A stretch of 64,000 nt of DNA from Bacillota bacterium (GCA_023418915.1 JAEZYU010000063.1:167919-231918), one strand, 5' to 3'. Counted from the stretch's first letter, positions 8,177-16,720 are shown. Numbers and translations are program-made. Notes: generated by a model from the letters alone, not told the origin.

Positions 8177-10048
8177 GTGAAGAAATGCATTACAATCGTA
8201 CTCGCAGCATTGTTGTTATCAAGCCTTATGATTTCGGTATTTGCCGATACTAAGGATAATAAGCCGGTAAAGGATAATGAAGCGAATCAAGCTATTAAGG
8301 CCGAAAATGAACAGGAACGGATTCTTCTTCTTGAACGTGCATTGGAGCCAAAAGATCCCTATGCAGCTGTAAGGACGTGGGCTGAGGGAGTAAAGACAAG
8401 AAACGGCGCTCTTCAATATGCTGTCATGTCTCAGAAACTGAAGGACGAATATTATTCAGTTTTTGCCGGACTTGGATGGGTTACCGGAGTATCAAGTCCA
8501 TGGGTAGACAGCTATGAGATTACAGAAAAATACAGGCGTGATAATGATACATACAGATTCAGGGTTGAACTCACACACACCGATTCTACAAAGTCATATT
8601 TTACCACTGAAGAATATGTTACCGTCAGTAACGTCAATGACACATGGCTGGTAACTGCCATCGAGAAGACAGATGTAAAAGGCAGGATTACCAAAGTGAC
8701 TATGAGTGAAGATAAAAAGCCTGAGAGCGTTTTTGTTGAAGCCATTACAACTGCAAATGGCAATTATGATAAAGCAAATGTTATAATCGGAAGCGATACA
8801 AAAATCTATAAGGGGTATACCGATAGGGAGCTGTCCGCAGACGATCTGAAGGAAGGAACAAATATTTCAGTCACTTTCACCGATGATCCGATGATCATGA
8901 TATATCCTGTTTCAGCTAAAGCAACAATAATCAGGACTATAGACGATGATATTTTGCCGGAAAGCATCGAACTCAGGTATGATGCGATAGAACTACAAAG
9001 TATACCGGTAAATGATGATTTATCCGAACTAAAAAAGCTGGAAACCAGAAAGCTTGGGAAGGTTAACGGCAAGAGCATCGATCTGAGTTTATTTTCAGAT
9101 AGCTCTAACAAAGTGAGCGGTGTCTTCAAACATGGAGGCAGTCAGTATATATTGACTGATCTAGGATATTCTCATGATCTGGGAGCAATAAAGGTGTATG
9201 ATCTGCAAATCAGTTATAATAATGCCGGGAATAGTATTTGTCTGTTGGCGGCGATCGGTTCTGATATATTAGGATACAAATATGTGTTTTATGATGAGAC
9301 CCGTGATGAATGGATTTTCTATCATAATTGGGGAACCCCGACAGCAGTTGATATTAACCATGATGGTGTAAGCGAGATCCTGATGCAGTTTGAGGGATTG
9401 CACAATAATCCAGCTGGTGGCAGCATACTTACCTATTATAAGGGACAGTTTGTGGCTGCCGGAATCAATTCCGCAATATATGAAAAAACAGTGCTTAACA
9501 AGGGTAAGGTAAATGTGTTTTCAATGTTTAGGCAGCAGGATGAAAATATTCTGATTGACATAGAGCTTTTTGGAAATAAAACAATGAGTAAATCATATTG
9601 TTTTGAAGATGACAGTCTGGAATTAATAAAGGAAGAATTTGAGCAGCTTCATTCAATTACGTATGAAAATACGCAGTATGGATTCGCTTTCATGTTGCCC
9701 GGAAGCTGGGAGGGTTTTGACATAGTGATAGATGAGTGGAAAGGGTTGTCAATGGAAGTTACAAAAGGTGATGAGATTGTTGAAACCGGTGCCATCATCA
9801 ATATAAGGCACCCGCTCTGGACTGTTCAGGAACCACGGCAGGATATCCCGATCATGATATTTACCATGGAGCAGTGGAACTCTCTCGAGGAAGGGAAATA
9901 TCACATTGGTGCAGCACCAATAGGTCCAATGGAAATCCACCGCAACAGCAGGTATGTTTTTGCACTTCCGGCTCGCTACAACTTTGCATTCCTGCCGGGA
10001 ACAGAGGAAGTGGAGAGGATAATGGACAATGATCCGCTTATAGATTAA
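8177..10048 (+). CDS. secreted protein of unknown function
   Basis: About 623 residues. The start is a GTG at 8177 after GGAGGT at 8164-8169; the first residues (VKKC..IVLAALLLSSLMISVFADT) are a clear signal peptide with a likely cut after VFA. No known enzyme motif is recognised. Residues about 50-150 (AVRTWAEGVKTRNGALQYAVM) resemble a small alpha+beta domain repeated in clostridial exported proteins. A middle part with IDDDILPESIEL and a FG-GAP-like VDINHDGVSEIL stretch follows; the latter may bind calcium. The last 130 residues (YGFAFMLPGSWEGFDI) look like a separate globular domain of PsbP/DUF type. Function is unknown; it probably acts at the cell surface. Confidence 0.75.
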   Translation: MKKCITIVLAALLLSSLMISVFADTKDNKPVKDNEANQAIKAENEQERILLLERALEPKDPYAAVRTWAEGVKTRNGALQYAVMSQKLKDEYYSVFAGLGWVTGVSSPWVDSYEITEKYRRDNDTYRFRVELTHTDSTKSYFTTEEYVTVSNVNDTWLVTAIEKTDVKGRITKVTMSEDKKPESVFVEAITTANGNYDKANVIIGSDTKIYKGYTDRELSADDLKEGTNISVTFTDDPMIMIYPVSAKATIIRTIDDDILPESIELRYDAIELQSIPVNDDLSELKKLETRKLGKVNGKSIDLSLFSDSSNKVSGVFKHGGSQYILTDLGYSHDLGAIKVYDLQISYNNAGNSICLLAAIGSDILGYKYVFYDETRDEWIFYHNWGTPTAVDINHDGVSEILMQFEGLHNNPAGGSILTYYKGQFVAAGINSAIYEKTVLNKGKVNVFSMFRQQDENILIDIELFGNKTMSKSYCFEDDSLELIKEEFEQLHSITYENTQYGFAFMLPGSWEGFDIVIDEWKGLSMEVTKGDEIVETGAIINIRHPLWTVQEPRQDIPIMIFTMEQWNSLEEGKYHIGAAPIGPMEIHRNSRYVFALPARYNFAFLPGTEEVERIMDNDPLID

Positions 10049-10053
10049 ATTAT

Positions 10054-10066
10054 GGTGCCAGGCACC
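10054..10066. repeat. REP-like half element, GGTGCCAGGCACC
   Basis: Only the 13-base tip of the repeat class remains, itself a palindrome, six bases after the stop codon of the secreted protein gene. It is probably a truncated copy. Confidence 0.55.
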
Positions 10067-10205
10067 GTAATATGGTATAATCATACTGGCAAATTCACAG
10101 AGTATGGAGTGCGTAGTCTTTGTAAAGTTTTTTAGCTTGCATCCTGTATTGCACTAGTGCATTCTATAAATTGGTGCAGGCATAAATTGTGAACATTGTT
10201 AGACA

Positions 10206-10232
10206 CTTCGGTTTTGTGACCGGAGTTTTTTT
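10206..10232 (+). terminator. Rho-independent terminator
   Basis: CTTCGGT and ACCGGAG form a seven-pair stem around TTTGTG, followed by seven T residues. It is about 150 bases after the secreted protein gene and separates it from the cobalamin operon. Confidence 0.7.
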
Positions 10233-10275
10233 CTGTGAAGATTATACTAATTAATATATCACTAAATGCAAGAAG

Positions 10276-10325
10276 ACGCCCACCTCTAAGCTGCATATCC
10301 CGCGGAAGCGAGGGCGTAGGTGGGT
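10276..10325 (+). promoter_or_regulatory. leader with two exclusive hairpins before cobT
   Basis: CCCACCT (10279-10285) can pair with AGGTGGG (10318-10324), while the overlapping ACGCCC (10276-10281) can pair with GGGCGT (10312-10317). The two stems cannot form together. The site lies 30 bases before the cobT start. I see no B12-box or other cobalamin riboswitch core, so its role is open. Confidence 0.35.
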
Positions 10326-10356
10326 GATGGATTGATCAATAGTCAGGAGTATAGTT

Positions 10357-11460
10357 ATGCACAAAAATGAAAAGGATCTGGAGAAGCTTATTGCTGGCAT
10401 CACCGGTATAAACCATGCTGCGGCATCTGCTGCAAGAAAAAGACTCGACAGTCTTGCAAAGCCTCCGGGAAGTCTTGGCAAACTTGAAGATATTGCGGCA
10501 AAGCTTGCGGGTATAACAGGACAAATCTGTAATACCGTGGACAAGCGTTGTGTCATTATCATGTGTTCTGATAATGGTGTTGTTGAGGAGGGAGTTGCGT
10601 CCGCACCTCAGTTGGTTACATATGCACAGACTATCAACTTTACTCGTGGAATAACCGGAGCAGCCGTGCTGGCAAAACGCTTCGGCTCGGACCTGATGAT
10701 CGTGGATGTAGGTGTAAATGCAGAAATAAGCCATCCGGATATCATTAACAGAAAGATTAGAAGATCCACATCAAACTTGGCAAAACAACCTGCAATGAGC
10801 CGCACAGAGGCGGCAGCTGCAATGCTCGTGGGTATTGAAACTGCCGGAGAAGCCCACAGAAAGGGTTATAGGATAATCGGCGTCGGTGAAATGGGTATCG
10901 GCAACACAACCACAAGCAGCACCGTCTTGTGTGCTCTTACCGGTATTGATGCTGATTTGACGGTTGGAAAAGGAGCGGGACTCAGCAGTGAAGGCTACGA
11001 AAAGAAAAAGCAAATTATCAGGAATGCAATAAAAGCATATAGACCAGACCCGGACGACCCGATCGACGTGATTTCTAAGGTGGGAGGATTTGATATTGCC
11101 GCTATGGCTGGAGTATATCTCGGCGCGGCGTACTACAAGCTGCCGGTGGTTATTGACGGATTCATTTCGGCTGTAGCTGCCCTTGCGGCGGTAAGGTTAG
11201 CCAAACCTGCTGTCGAATACATGATACCTTCCCACGCATCATGTGAGCCGGGCTATGCATACACCGTCAGGGAGCTTGGACTTGAACCGGCGCTTATGCT
11301 GAATATGCGTCTTGGCGAAGGAAGCGGCTGCCCGATCATGTTTATGGTAGTTGATGCCGCTTGTGCAATAATCCGTGATATGGGAACATTTGCCGAAGCG
11401 GAAATAGACGAAAAGTATCTGGAAAATATCAAAGGGAAAGAGTGCTTTTCAACAGACTAG
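10357..11460 (+). CDS. cobT: nicotinate-nucleotide--dimethylbenzimidazole phosphoribosyltransferase
   Basis: 367 residues, full length for CobT. The enzyme joins the lower ligand base (dimethylbenzimidazole or another base) to ribose phosphate from nicotinate mononucleotide, giving alpha-ribazole phosphate for cobalamin assembly. Family signatures are RLDSLAKPPGSLGKLE near the N-terminus, the GEMGIGNTTTSS loop, and the catalytic glutamate in LGEGSGC near residue 320. A CAGGAG ribosome site lies eight bases before ATG. It heads a cobT-cobU-cobS set and is likely co-transcribed with it, although about 100 bases separate it from cobU. Confidence 0.93.
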   Translation: MHKNEKDLEKLIAGITGINHAAASAARKRLDSLAKPPGSLGKLEDIAAKLAGITGQICNTVDKRCVIIMCSDNGVVEEGVASAPQLVTYAQTINFTRGITGAAVLAKRFGSDLMIVDVGVNAEISHPDIINRKIRRSTSNLAKQPAMSRTEAAAAMLVGIETAGEAHRKGYRIIGVGEMGIGNTTTSSTVLCALTGIDADLTVGKGAGLSSEGYEKKKQIIRNAIKAYRPDPDDPIDVISKVGGFDIAAMAGVYLGAAYYKLPVVIDGFISAVAALAAVRLAKPAVEYMIPSHASCEPGYAYTVRELGLEPALMLNMRLGEGSGCPIMFMVVDAACAIIRDMGTFAEAEIDEKYLENIKGKECFSTD

Positions 11461-11567
11461 GTATAAACAGGCGCAAAGGCTTCATCTATAGAAGATAAGA
11501 GATGTAGAGATAACAGCTATAGAAGATAATCAGCGGTATGAATACATGAAAGTCCAAAAGGAGCGGG

Positions 11568-12131
11568 ATGTTGAGGATTTATATATCAGGCGGCTGCAAA
11601 AACGGAAAATCCTATTTTGCCCAAAGGCTGGCTCAGGGACAATCGGAGGGCATGATGTATTATCTGGCAACCATGCGTCCGTGTGACAGCGAGGATCATG
11701 AAAGAATCGAGAGGCACAGACAGGAGCGCCAGGGCTGGGGTTTTACAACCATAGAGCATCCTGTTGATATCCTGCAATGTCTTAGTTCATGTGATATAAA
11801 TGCCTCATTTCTGCTGGACAGTACGACGGCTTTACTCGCGAATGAAATGTTTCCGGCTGACAGTAATGTAAATTTGTACGCACCGTACAAAATTGCTGAT
11901 GAATTGGAAAGCCTATGCAGGCAGGTAAATAATATAGTTATTGTTTCAGATTACATCTATTCGGATGCAATACTGTATGATGAATTGACTGAGGCTTACC
12001 GCAAGGGGCTCGCTTTCATAGACAGGACTCTGGCAGCTATATGTGACGTTGTGCTGGAGGCTGCATTTGGCAGCATTACTATACACAAAGGCAGGGAGGT
12101 GTTCGAGACTATTTATGAAAAGATTAGTTAA
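11568..12131 (+). CDS. cobU: adenosylcobinamide kinase / guanylyltransferase
   Basis: 187 residues, the size of CobU/CobP. The enzyme phosphorylates adenosylcobinamide and then transfers GMP to it, activating the corrin for lower-ligand attachment. The P-loop is GGCKNGKS at residues 8-15, a variant of the usual GGARSGKS. His50 in the ERHRQERQGW motif matches the histidine guanylylated in the family. The start follows GGAGCGGG. Its 3' end overlaps the cobS start by 17 bases, pointing to translational coupling. Confidence 0.9.
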   Translation: MLRIYISGGCKNGKSYFAQRLAQGQSEGMMYYLATMRPCDSEDHERIERHRQERQGWGFTTIEHPVDILQCLSSCDINASFLLDSTTALLANEMFPADSNVNLYAPYKIADELESLCRQVNNIVIVSDYIYSDAILYDELTEAYRKGLAFIDRTLAAICDVVLEAAFGSITIHKGREVFETIYEKIS

Positions 12132-12879
12132 GGGATTTTTCATGTCTTTTGGTATGTTTTGCGCGATACCGATACCATATAAAAAATGGGATGAAAGCTG
12201 CGCAAATCTGATTGTCCCGTTTTTCCCCGTCGTTGGATTGTTTATTGGATCGTTGTGGTACGGGGTTTCGCAGCTATTGAATTTGGCAGGTTTGAGCACT
12301 GTGATGCTTTCGGCGTTTTTGATGCTTTTTCCCTACATAATAACGGGATTTTTACATATTGACGGGTTTATGGATACAAGTGATGCGATCCTGTCACGCC
12401 GTCCTCTTGAGGAAAAGCTCAAGATACTGAAAGATCCCCATGCGGGTTCTTTTGCGGTTGTTTCCGTTTTAGTTTTGTTTGTTATATGCTTTGCGAGTAC
12501 ATATGAGGCCATTTCCGACACTTCAGACACCGGAAAGCTATGTTTTCTTGTATTTATGCCGGTGATATCAAGAAGCCTTGCAGGGTTAACTCTGCTTTCA
12601 TTAAAGGTTTTGCCCCAAAGCTGTTATGGGTCATATTTCAAGAAAAACATAAAAACGATTCATAAGATAAGTCTGGTTCTGACCGGACTCTTTGCGGCAG
12701 CGGCAGTATGCTTCGTGCTCGGGTGTAAAGGATTAGTTGTGGCTGCAGCGATGGCTGCCGGATTTTTTCTGTCGATATTGTACGCATACCGGCAGTTTGG
12801 CGGTGTCTCAGGTGATGTATCGGGTTATGCCCTTACAATTTCGGAAGCTTGCGCTCTTATTGCGCTTGCACTGGTTTAG
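12115..12879 (+). CDS. cobS: adenosylcobinamide-GDP ribazoletransferase (cobalamin synthase)
   Basis: 254 residues, an integral membrane protein with about six hydrophobic segments. CobS joins AdoCbi-GDP to alpha-ribazole, the last assembly step. Seen here are the N-terminal IPIPYKKWD pattern, the acidic HIDGFMDTSDAILSRRP motif and KLKILKDPHAGSFA, all conserved in the family. The ATG at 12115 is used because the sequence from there (MKRLVKGFFMSFGMF) aligns with clostridial CobS N-termini. The open frame upstream is the cobU overlap. Confidence 0.9.
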   Translation: MKRLVKGFFMSFGMFCAIPIPYKKWDESCANLIVPFFPVVGLFIGSLWYGVSQLLNLAGLSTVMLSAFLMLFPYIITGFLHIDGFMDTSDAILSRRPLEEKLKILKDPHAGSFAVVSVLVLFVICFASTYEAISDTSDTGKLCFLVFMPVISRSLAGLTLLSLKVLPQSCYGSYFKKNIKTIHKISLVLTGLFAAAAVCFVLGCKGLVVAAAMAAGFFLSILYAYRQFGGVSGDVSGYALTISEACALIALALV

Positions 12880-12894
12880 GAAGGAGGTACTATA

Positions 12895-13272
12895 ATGGTA
12901 CTGGTTATTGGCGGAGCCTATCAGGGAAAGTTGGAATATGTAATCCAGAGCTATAAGATACGGGAGGATGAGATCTTTTACTGCGATAACAGTACTGAAA
13001 TCGATTTTTCCAGGAAGGTTGTTTATGGCCTTGACAGGCTTACTTTGAACCTTATAAACGATGGAGCCGACCCGGTGGATTATATAAATAAGAACCTTGA
13101 TAAAATCAATGATAAAATAATTGTCTGCACAGACATTTCCGCAGGAGTAGTCCCTACAGACCCGGTTATGAGGCAGTGGAGGGAAGCTGTTGGACGCTGC
13201 ATGGCACTGCTTTCTAGTAATGCCGAAAGTGTTATCCGCATTTTTTGCGGTATCGCAACGGTAATTAAATGA
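12895..13272 (+). CDS. second, short CobU-like protein
   Basis: 125 residues, 15 bases after cobS, with an AAGGAGGT ribosome site. It begins VLVIGGAYQGKLEYV, a CobU-type P-loop with Gln in place of Ser, and its end (DPVMRQWREAVGRCMALLSSNAESVIRIFCGI) matches the C-terminal helix and strand of CobU. The middle is shorter than CobU and the His-containing guanylylation motif is missing. It probably binds nucleotide and assists or regulates cobinamide salvage; the exact role is unknown. Similar short partners sit in other clostridial cob operons. Confidence 0.7.
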   Translation: MVLVIGGAYQGKLEYVIQSYKIREDEIFYCDNSTEIDFSRKVVYGLDRLTLNLINDGADPVDYINKNLDKINDKIIVCTDISAGVVPTDPVMRQWREAVGRCMALLSSNAESVIRIFCGIATVIK

Positions 13273-13361
13273 ATGCGCAGCACAGGTCCCTTCGCTGTGG
13301 CCGGTGATGCAAATGAAAATGATTACAGCGGTTGAGAGGATCAGCAGCATTTCGGTATCAA

Positions 13362-14426
13362 TCAATCCTTATATTCATTCTCCAGTATCTTCAATCCTTC
13401 ACGCATATCCTGCCCCAGTATCTCCTGAGTTTTGGCAAAATCAAACCTCTCATGAAGCTTATCATGCACCTTTAGAAAAGCCTTCTTCCCATATTTCTTT
13501 ATAAACATAGCCTGGGCTTTAGCTGAAGCTGCTCCATCATTATTCGGTATATAAAAGCCTTTTTTACAGTCTTCCAGTTCTGAACATTCATAGCAACCAT
13601 CTATGTTCTTCTCACTGCAGCAAACCACATTAGGACATTTTTTGTCCTTATATAGTGTTGCAAAGGAGCAAACACTATACTCCGTCCTGCAGGATCCACA
13701 CCATTCACTTAAGAAACAGTGATTACAGGAAAGACCACAGTATGCTACAGGATTCACACCCTTACGGGCATTTTTGCACAACTTATTCTTAATCCGACGC
13801 ATCGCCTCGATATGCATTATCCAATGCCTGCTGAATGGCATTTTAATCAAGCCGCAAATATCCTTATTGCACCAGTATTCGATAAGCCAGATGGCATGCT
13901 CATCTAGACTGACACAACCGGATTTTGCAAGTTTTTCTTTATCGGCATCCGAAGACCTTGTCTTCATCTGTGAATATTCCAGTTTTGTAAGAAGTGAGTT
14001 GGTAGAGAGCATAACTTCTTTTGCATATTCATATAAAGACCTGACATTAAGTTTCTTTGAAAATTCTGCAATCTCTCGTCCCTGTAGCTCATTGCCGGTT
14101 GTAATGATAGGCGGGCCGATTTTCTTTTGATAGTCGCCGGTCATTAGTATCTGCTCGTCCCCTGCAATCAAAGTATGTGCTACAATATCTTCAATTCGAA
14201 AGATGTGCCAGATTGAATATGAGAGTGTCTTACTGTGATACCCTTTTGCATTTGCAAAAGGCATCTGATAAAATGCTTCAACAGGATACCCATTCACAAT
14301 CTGTGAAACCTGCTCAAACAGCTCCTTCCGTAGTTTGATGAGCATTTCTATTCCATCCTTATATGTAGTTTCCTTTCCAAGAAGGATATGGATCTGTTTA
14401 TTCGTCTCTGACCATTCATTATTCAT
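13362..14426 (-). CDS. DinB-like domain fused to Cys-rich DUF3795
   Basis: 354 residues. The first about 210 residues look like a DinB/YfiT-type four-helix domain (YSIWHIFRIEDIVAHTLIAG, HAIWLIEYW, SRHWIMHIEAM), a fold that often binds metal and acts on thiols. The last 130 residues (AYCGLSCNHCFLSEWCGSC..., then C-x8-CC, CYECSELEDCKKG) are a DUF3795 cysteine-rich domain with about a dozen cysteines, probably binding zinc or an Fe-S centre. Domain roles are inferred from family knowledge; the substrate is unknown. It converges with the cobalamin operon. Confidence 0.75.
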   Translation of the reverse strand: MNNEWSETNKQIHILLGKETTYKDGIEMLIKLRKELFEQVSQIVNGYPVEAFYQMPFANAKGYHSKTLSYSIWHIFRIEDIVAHTLIAGDEQILMTGDYQKKIGPPIITTGNELQGREIAEFSKKLNVRSLYEYAKEVMLSTNSLLTKLEYSQMKTRSSDADKEKLAKSGCVSLDEHAIWLIEYWCNKDICGLIKMPFSRHWIMHIEAMRRIKNKLCKNARKGVNPVAYCGLSCNHCFLSEWCGSCRTEYSVCSFATLYKDKKCPNVVCCSEKNIDGCYECSELEDCKKGFYIPNNDGAASAKAQAMFIKKYGKKAFLKVHDKLHERFDFAKTQEILGQDMREGLKILENEYKD

Positions 14427-14550
14427 TGCATTTTAGCCTCCTAACAACCCATTCATGCAAAGCGCCCCACTTTTCCCATGCTCCCATTGGAAGATTTCTG
14501 TTATAAACTTATCTACCATATCAGCAGTCACCAACTCAGGTCCTGGCTCT

Positions 14551-14691
14551 TTACCTCATATTCATAAGCAGCCTGCGCTTCAACGCAGCATATTCGGAGG
14601 CAGTTTCGGGATGAGCAATAGGATAATTACGAAAATACAATTCATCAGGGTCGCCGGGGTAACGGATATGGATGTGATATATACTAAATAT
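14551..14691 (-). pseudogene. GrpB-family C-terminal remnant
   Basis: About 45 codons matching the end of GrpB/UPF0157 nucleotidyltransferase-like proteins: YHIHI, a loop, FRNYPIAHPETASEYAALK, then a stop. The N-terminal two thirds are absent; upstream the frame runs into sequence belonging to a methyltransferase remnant. A complete GrpB gene occurs at 37444. Confidence 0.6.
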
Positions 14692-14699
14692 AAGCCGTA

Positions 14700-14882
14700 T
14701 CACATCTTCCTCGCTTTCACAATCAATGACAACGGAAATCGTTTTGCTTTGCAAGGTGCATAATATTTGCTTGAAAATCCACAGTCCCTCTCCATCGTCT
14801 CTTTTTCTGTTTCTTCAACAATCTGTTCCACGCTAAATCCCGCAAGGGCAAGGGCATTGATGTAGTCGGACATACGGCAAAC
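14700..14882 (-). pseudogene. SAM methyltransferase C-terminal remnant
   Basis: An open frame of about 60 codons with no start context. It reads MSDYINALALAGFSVEQI, then SSKYYAPCKAKRFP and LIVKARK before a stop. This is the usual C-terminus of small class I SAM methyltransferases. The catalytic part is gone. It abuts the GrpB remnant in a different frame, so this is a junk joint between two gene ends. Confidence 0.55.
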
Positions 14883-14894
14883 CCGCTAAATAGT

Positions 14895-14909
14895 GGGAGT
14901 AATACTCCC
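14895..14909. repeat. GGGAGTAATACTCCC palindrome
   Basis: A 15-base dyad, GGGAGTAATACTCCC, in the gene-free stretch between the remnants and the restriction-modification genes. No T tract follows, so it is not an obvious terminator. The rest of 14883-15022 shows nothing recognisable. Confidence 0.35.
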
Positions 14910-15022
14910 GTAAAGTATAGAATTACAGATTAACGGAAAAGCATTGTAATAGGACCAATGCCTATTTCATTATTTTTCTCTTTACACTAAAAGAACAGCT
15001 ACTAAAGAATTTATAGCACAGT

Positions 15023-15658
15023 CTATGCTTCCTTTTTTGTGCAATTTTTATATGTATTCCAAGTAGGCTCATATTCTGCAGTAGCCTGATTGCCCCACAT
15101 AGCCCAACCATCTCTATCGCCACGTGCAAATAATTCAATGTATGGCCCAGGGGAACATTGCTCAATAATAGGGATTATCTCATCCGGCTTACGGGAGTGC
15201 TCACGCTTTTGCGTTCTAATAAGATTTACTTGGGAGCGTGCTGGTGCTAAGGTGCGGTTATTTTCACCTCGAATACCAAAGAGTAGAATCTCAGTCACAT
15301 TTCTAAAATAGAATCCTACGCCACGCCCATCAGGCTCACCATCTTTGCGTACTTTTTCCCAAATGATGTTTCCTTTGTATTCAAAGCCCCACGCCTTTAA
15401 TACTTCAAGACCCTCTGGTAAAAGCGCATTAGGTACCCACAGATACAAATGACTTTTTGCTGATGCTATTTGTGAGACAGGAAGCGCTTTTATGTCTTCC
15501 AATGACATAGTCTCATATCTATTAAGTTTCTTATTCTCTGGTGCGACCTTCCCGGTCCGATTTTGAAATCTCCAAGGAGGGTCTGCATATATTGTGGAAA
15601 ATTTCTGTCCAGCACAAAAATGCAATAACTCATTAGCTGTTACCTTAACTATGCTCAT
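15023..15658 (-). CDS. MT-A70 family adenine DNA methyltransferase of an R-M system
   Basis: 211 residues. The catalytic motif DPPW (D26-P-P-W29) and the following ETMSLEDIKALPV and LYLWVPNALLPEG are MT-A70 signatures. FYFRNVTEILLFGIRG and ELFARGDRDGWAMWGNQ complete the fold. In bacteria these enzymes often give N6-adenine methylation and pair with a restriction enzyme. The gene overlaps the upstream BglII-like nuclease gene by 14 bases, so nuclease and methylase are translated from one message with the nuclease first. Specificity is inferred only from the partner. Confidence 0.88.
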   Translation of the reverse strand: MSIVKVTANELLHFCAGQKFSTIYADPPWRFQNRTGKVAPENKKLNRYETMSLEDIKALPVSQIASAKSHLYLWVPNALLPEGLEVLKAWGFEYKGNIIWEKVRKDGEPDGRGVGFYFRNVTEILLFGIRGENNRTLAPARSQVNLIRTQKREHSRKPDEIIPIIEQCSPGPYIELFARGDRDGWAMWGNQATAEYEPTWNTYKNCTKKEA

Positions 15659-16355
15659 CGATATATCCCTCCTCCCAGTCCGAAATACATTTCTTTTTCA
15701 TACCTACTGCCAACACAGGGCAACCCCCATTACGCCTTGAATCTAGGCGATACAGCAACTTCCCTATCCATGTTGTGCTAGCTCCATATTTACGCATAAT
15801 AGGCTTCCACTGGTGATCATGCTTATCATAATCATAAACCGTACGAAACACATCGTTAAGCTCCTGTGATCTTGTAATAATTATTCCTGCACTAACAATA
15901 TCACAGTCATAATAAGTGCGCATTGCAAGCAAATCACGATCAAATGTCTGATCCTTGCTATTCCATTCAAGGTCAAATGCTATACGGTTTTTTAGAAAAT
16001 CAATATTATGACCATCAATATAGTTATTTATTACACGTTCCTCAAATGGTTCAGTAGCAAACCTCCCACGCTGCTCAGCTTGACGAGGATAAAACTTAAT
16101 ATGTAAGTCACCAGAAATGCGGATTTCACGCCATCCATACGGATAAAGTACATCGTCGAATTTCTTTGGTATATTAGTTTCATTACCACCAGATTCCCTC
16201 AAGTCGCTCGTGATAATATCAAGTTTTCGTAAGCAGTCAACAATTTCTCCCCATTCGTTTGGGAAGCCCTGGGTGATAATCTCCAATGCATGATTGTAAT
16301 TATAAAACTCAAATTTTTCTAACAGGTCATTCTCAATAAAGTCTTCAATATTCAT
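15645..16355 (-). CDS. BglII/BstYI-like type II restriction endonuclease
   Basis: 236 residues. The core stretch (residues about 114-145, with D119, the D128-L-E130 triad and K134-D135, then FDRDLLAMR and GIIITRSQEL) matches the BglII/BstYI endonuclease family, whose members cut AGATCT or RGATCY. The start follows GGAG at a good distance. It is co-transcribed with the MT-A70 methylase. The cut site is inference; the family is recognised from the conserved core only. Being next to a tRNA-borne integration site fits a defence-island setting. Confidence 0.8.
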   Translation of the reverse strand: MNIEDFIENDLLEKFEFYNYNHALEIITQGFPNEWGEIVDCLRKLDIITSDLRESGGNETNIPKKFDDVLYPYGWREIRISGDLHIKFYPRQAEQRGRFATEPFEERVINNYIDGHNIDFLKNRIAFDLEWNSKDQTFDRDLLAMRTYYDCDIVSAGIIITRSQELNDVFRTVYDYDKHDHQWKPIMRKYGASTTWIGKLLYRLDSRRNGGCPVLAVGMKKKCISDWEEGYIDEHS

Positions 16356-16409
16356 GGTTTAACTCCATATGTGTTTTCTGATCTATTGTAACATAGCGAG
16401 CCTATATTA

Positions 16410-16556
16410 TCAAATTGAAGATAAGTATATAAGCAACTCTGAAACAGCTAATTCAGATTGTTTTGAAAATTCTTCTATAGTCATTTTCCCTCTTCTATAA
16501 TTATCATAATACTTCCAAAACTTTTTTGGAATCTCGATCCGTTTTTTATTATTCAT
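16410..16556 (-). CDS. 48-residue putative small DNA-binding protein upstream of R-M genes
   Basis: A short reading frame with an AAGGAAG ribosome site, ending 54 bases before the nuclease gene on the same strand. The sequence (KRIEIPKKFWKYYDNYRRGK then MTIEEFSKQSELAVSELL) looks like a single helix-turn-helix of the sort found at the end of small serine-recombinase-associated proteins. It could be a minimal controller protein for the R-M genes. It is much shorter than known C-proteins (70-100 residues), so this role is a hypothesis. Confidence 0.5.
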   Translation of the reverse strand: MNNKKRIEIPKKFWKYYDNYRRGKMTIEEFSKQSELAVSELLIYLSSI

Positions 16557-16604
16557 ACTATCTTCCTTCTTGTCTTAATATTTATGCAGTAAAGATTAAA
16601 TTGC

Positions 16605-16629
16605 ATCTATAATAATTAATATTATAGAT
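16605..16629 (-). promoter_or_regulatory. operator-like inverted repeat with AGATCT site
   Basis: Ten-base arms ATCTATAATA and TATTATAGAT around ATTAA, about 50 bases before the small gene. It overlaps likely -10 sequences. The right edge overlaps an AGATCT hexamer (16626-16631), the predicted target of the encoded nuclease/methylase family, so methylation could affect the promoter. Confidence 0.45.
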
Positions 16630-16681
16630 CTAGCATACCGAACATTTGTTCCAATGTCAAATATTATTAGATCAGTAAAAA

Positions 16682-16720
16682 TATAACATATTACTTCTCT
16701 AGTAAGAGGGCTATGTTATA
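16682..16720. repeat. nested inverted repeat in intergenic DNA
   Basis: Outer arms TATAACATA and TATGTTATA enclose an inner TTACT/AGTAA stem. It lies in the 450-base gene-free stretch before the tRNA fragment; a longer open frame on the + strand there (16749-17198) crosses the tRNA fragment and is not a gene. Confidence 0.4.

Noticed and set aside
10085..10356. Cobalamin riboswitch before cobT
   Set aside because: No B12-box or conserved core could be found; only a terminator and two small stems are seen.
14455..14763. 102-codon open frame on the + strand
   Set aside because: It is the complement of two recognisable gene remnants on the other strand and has no ribosome site.
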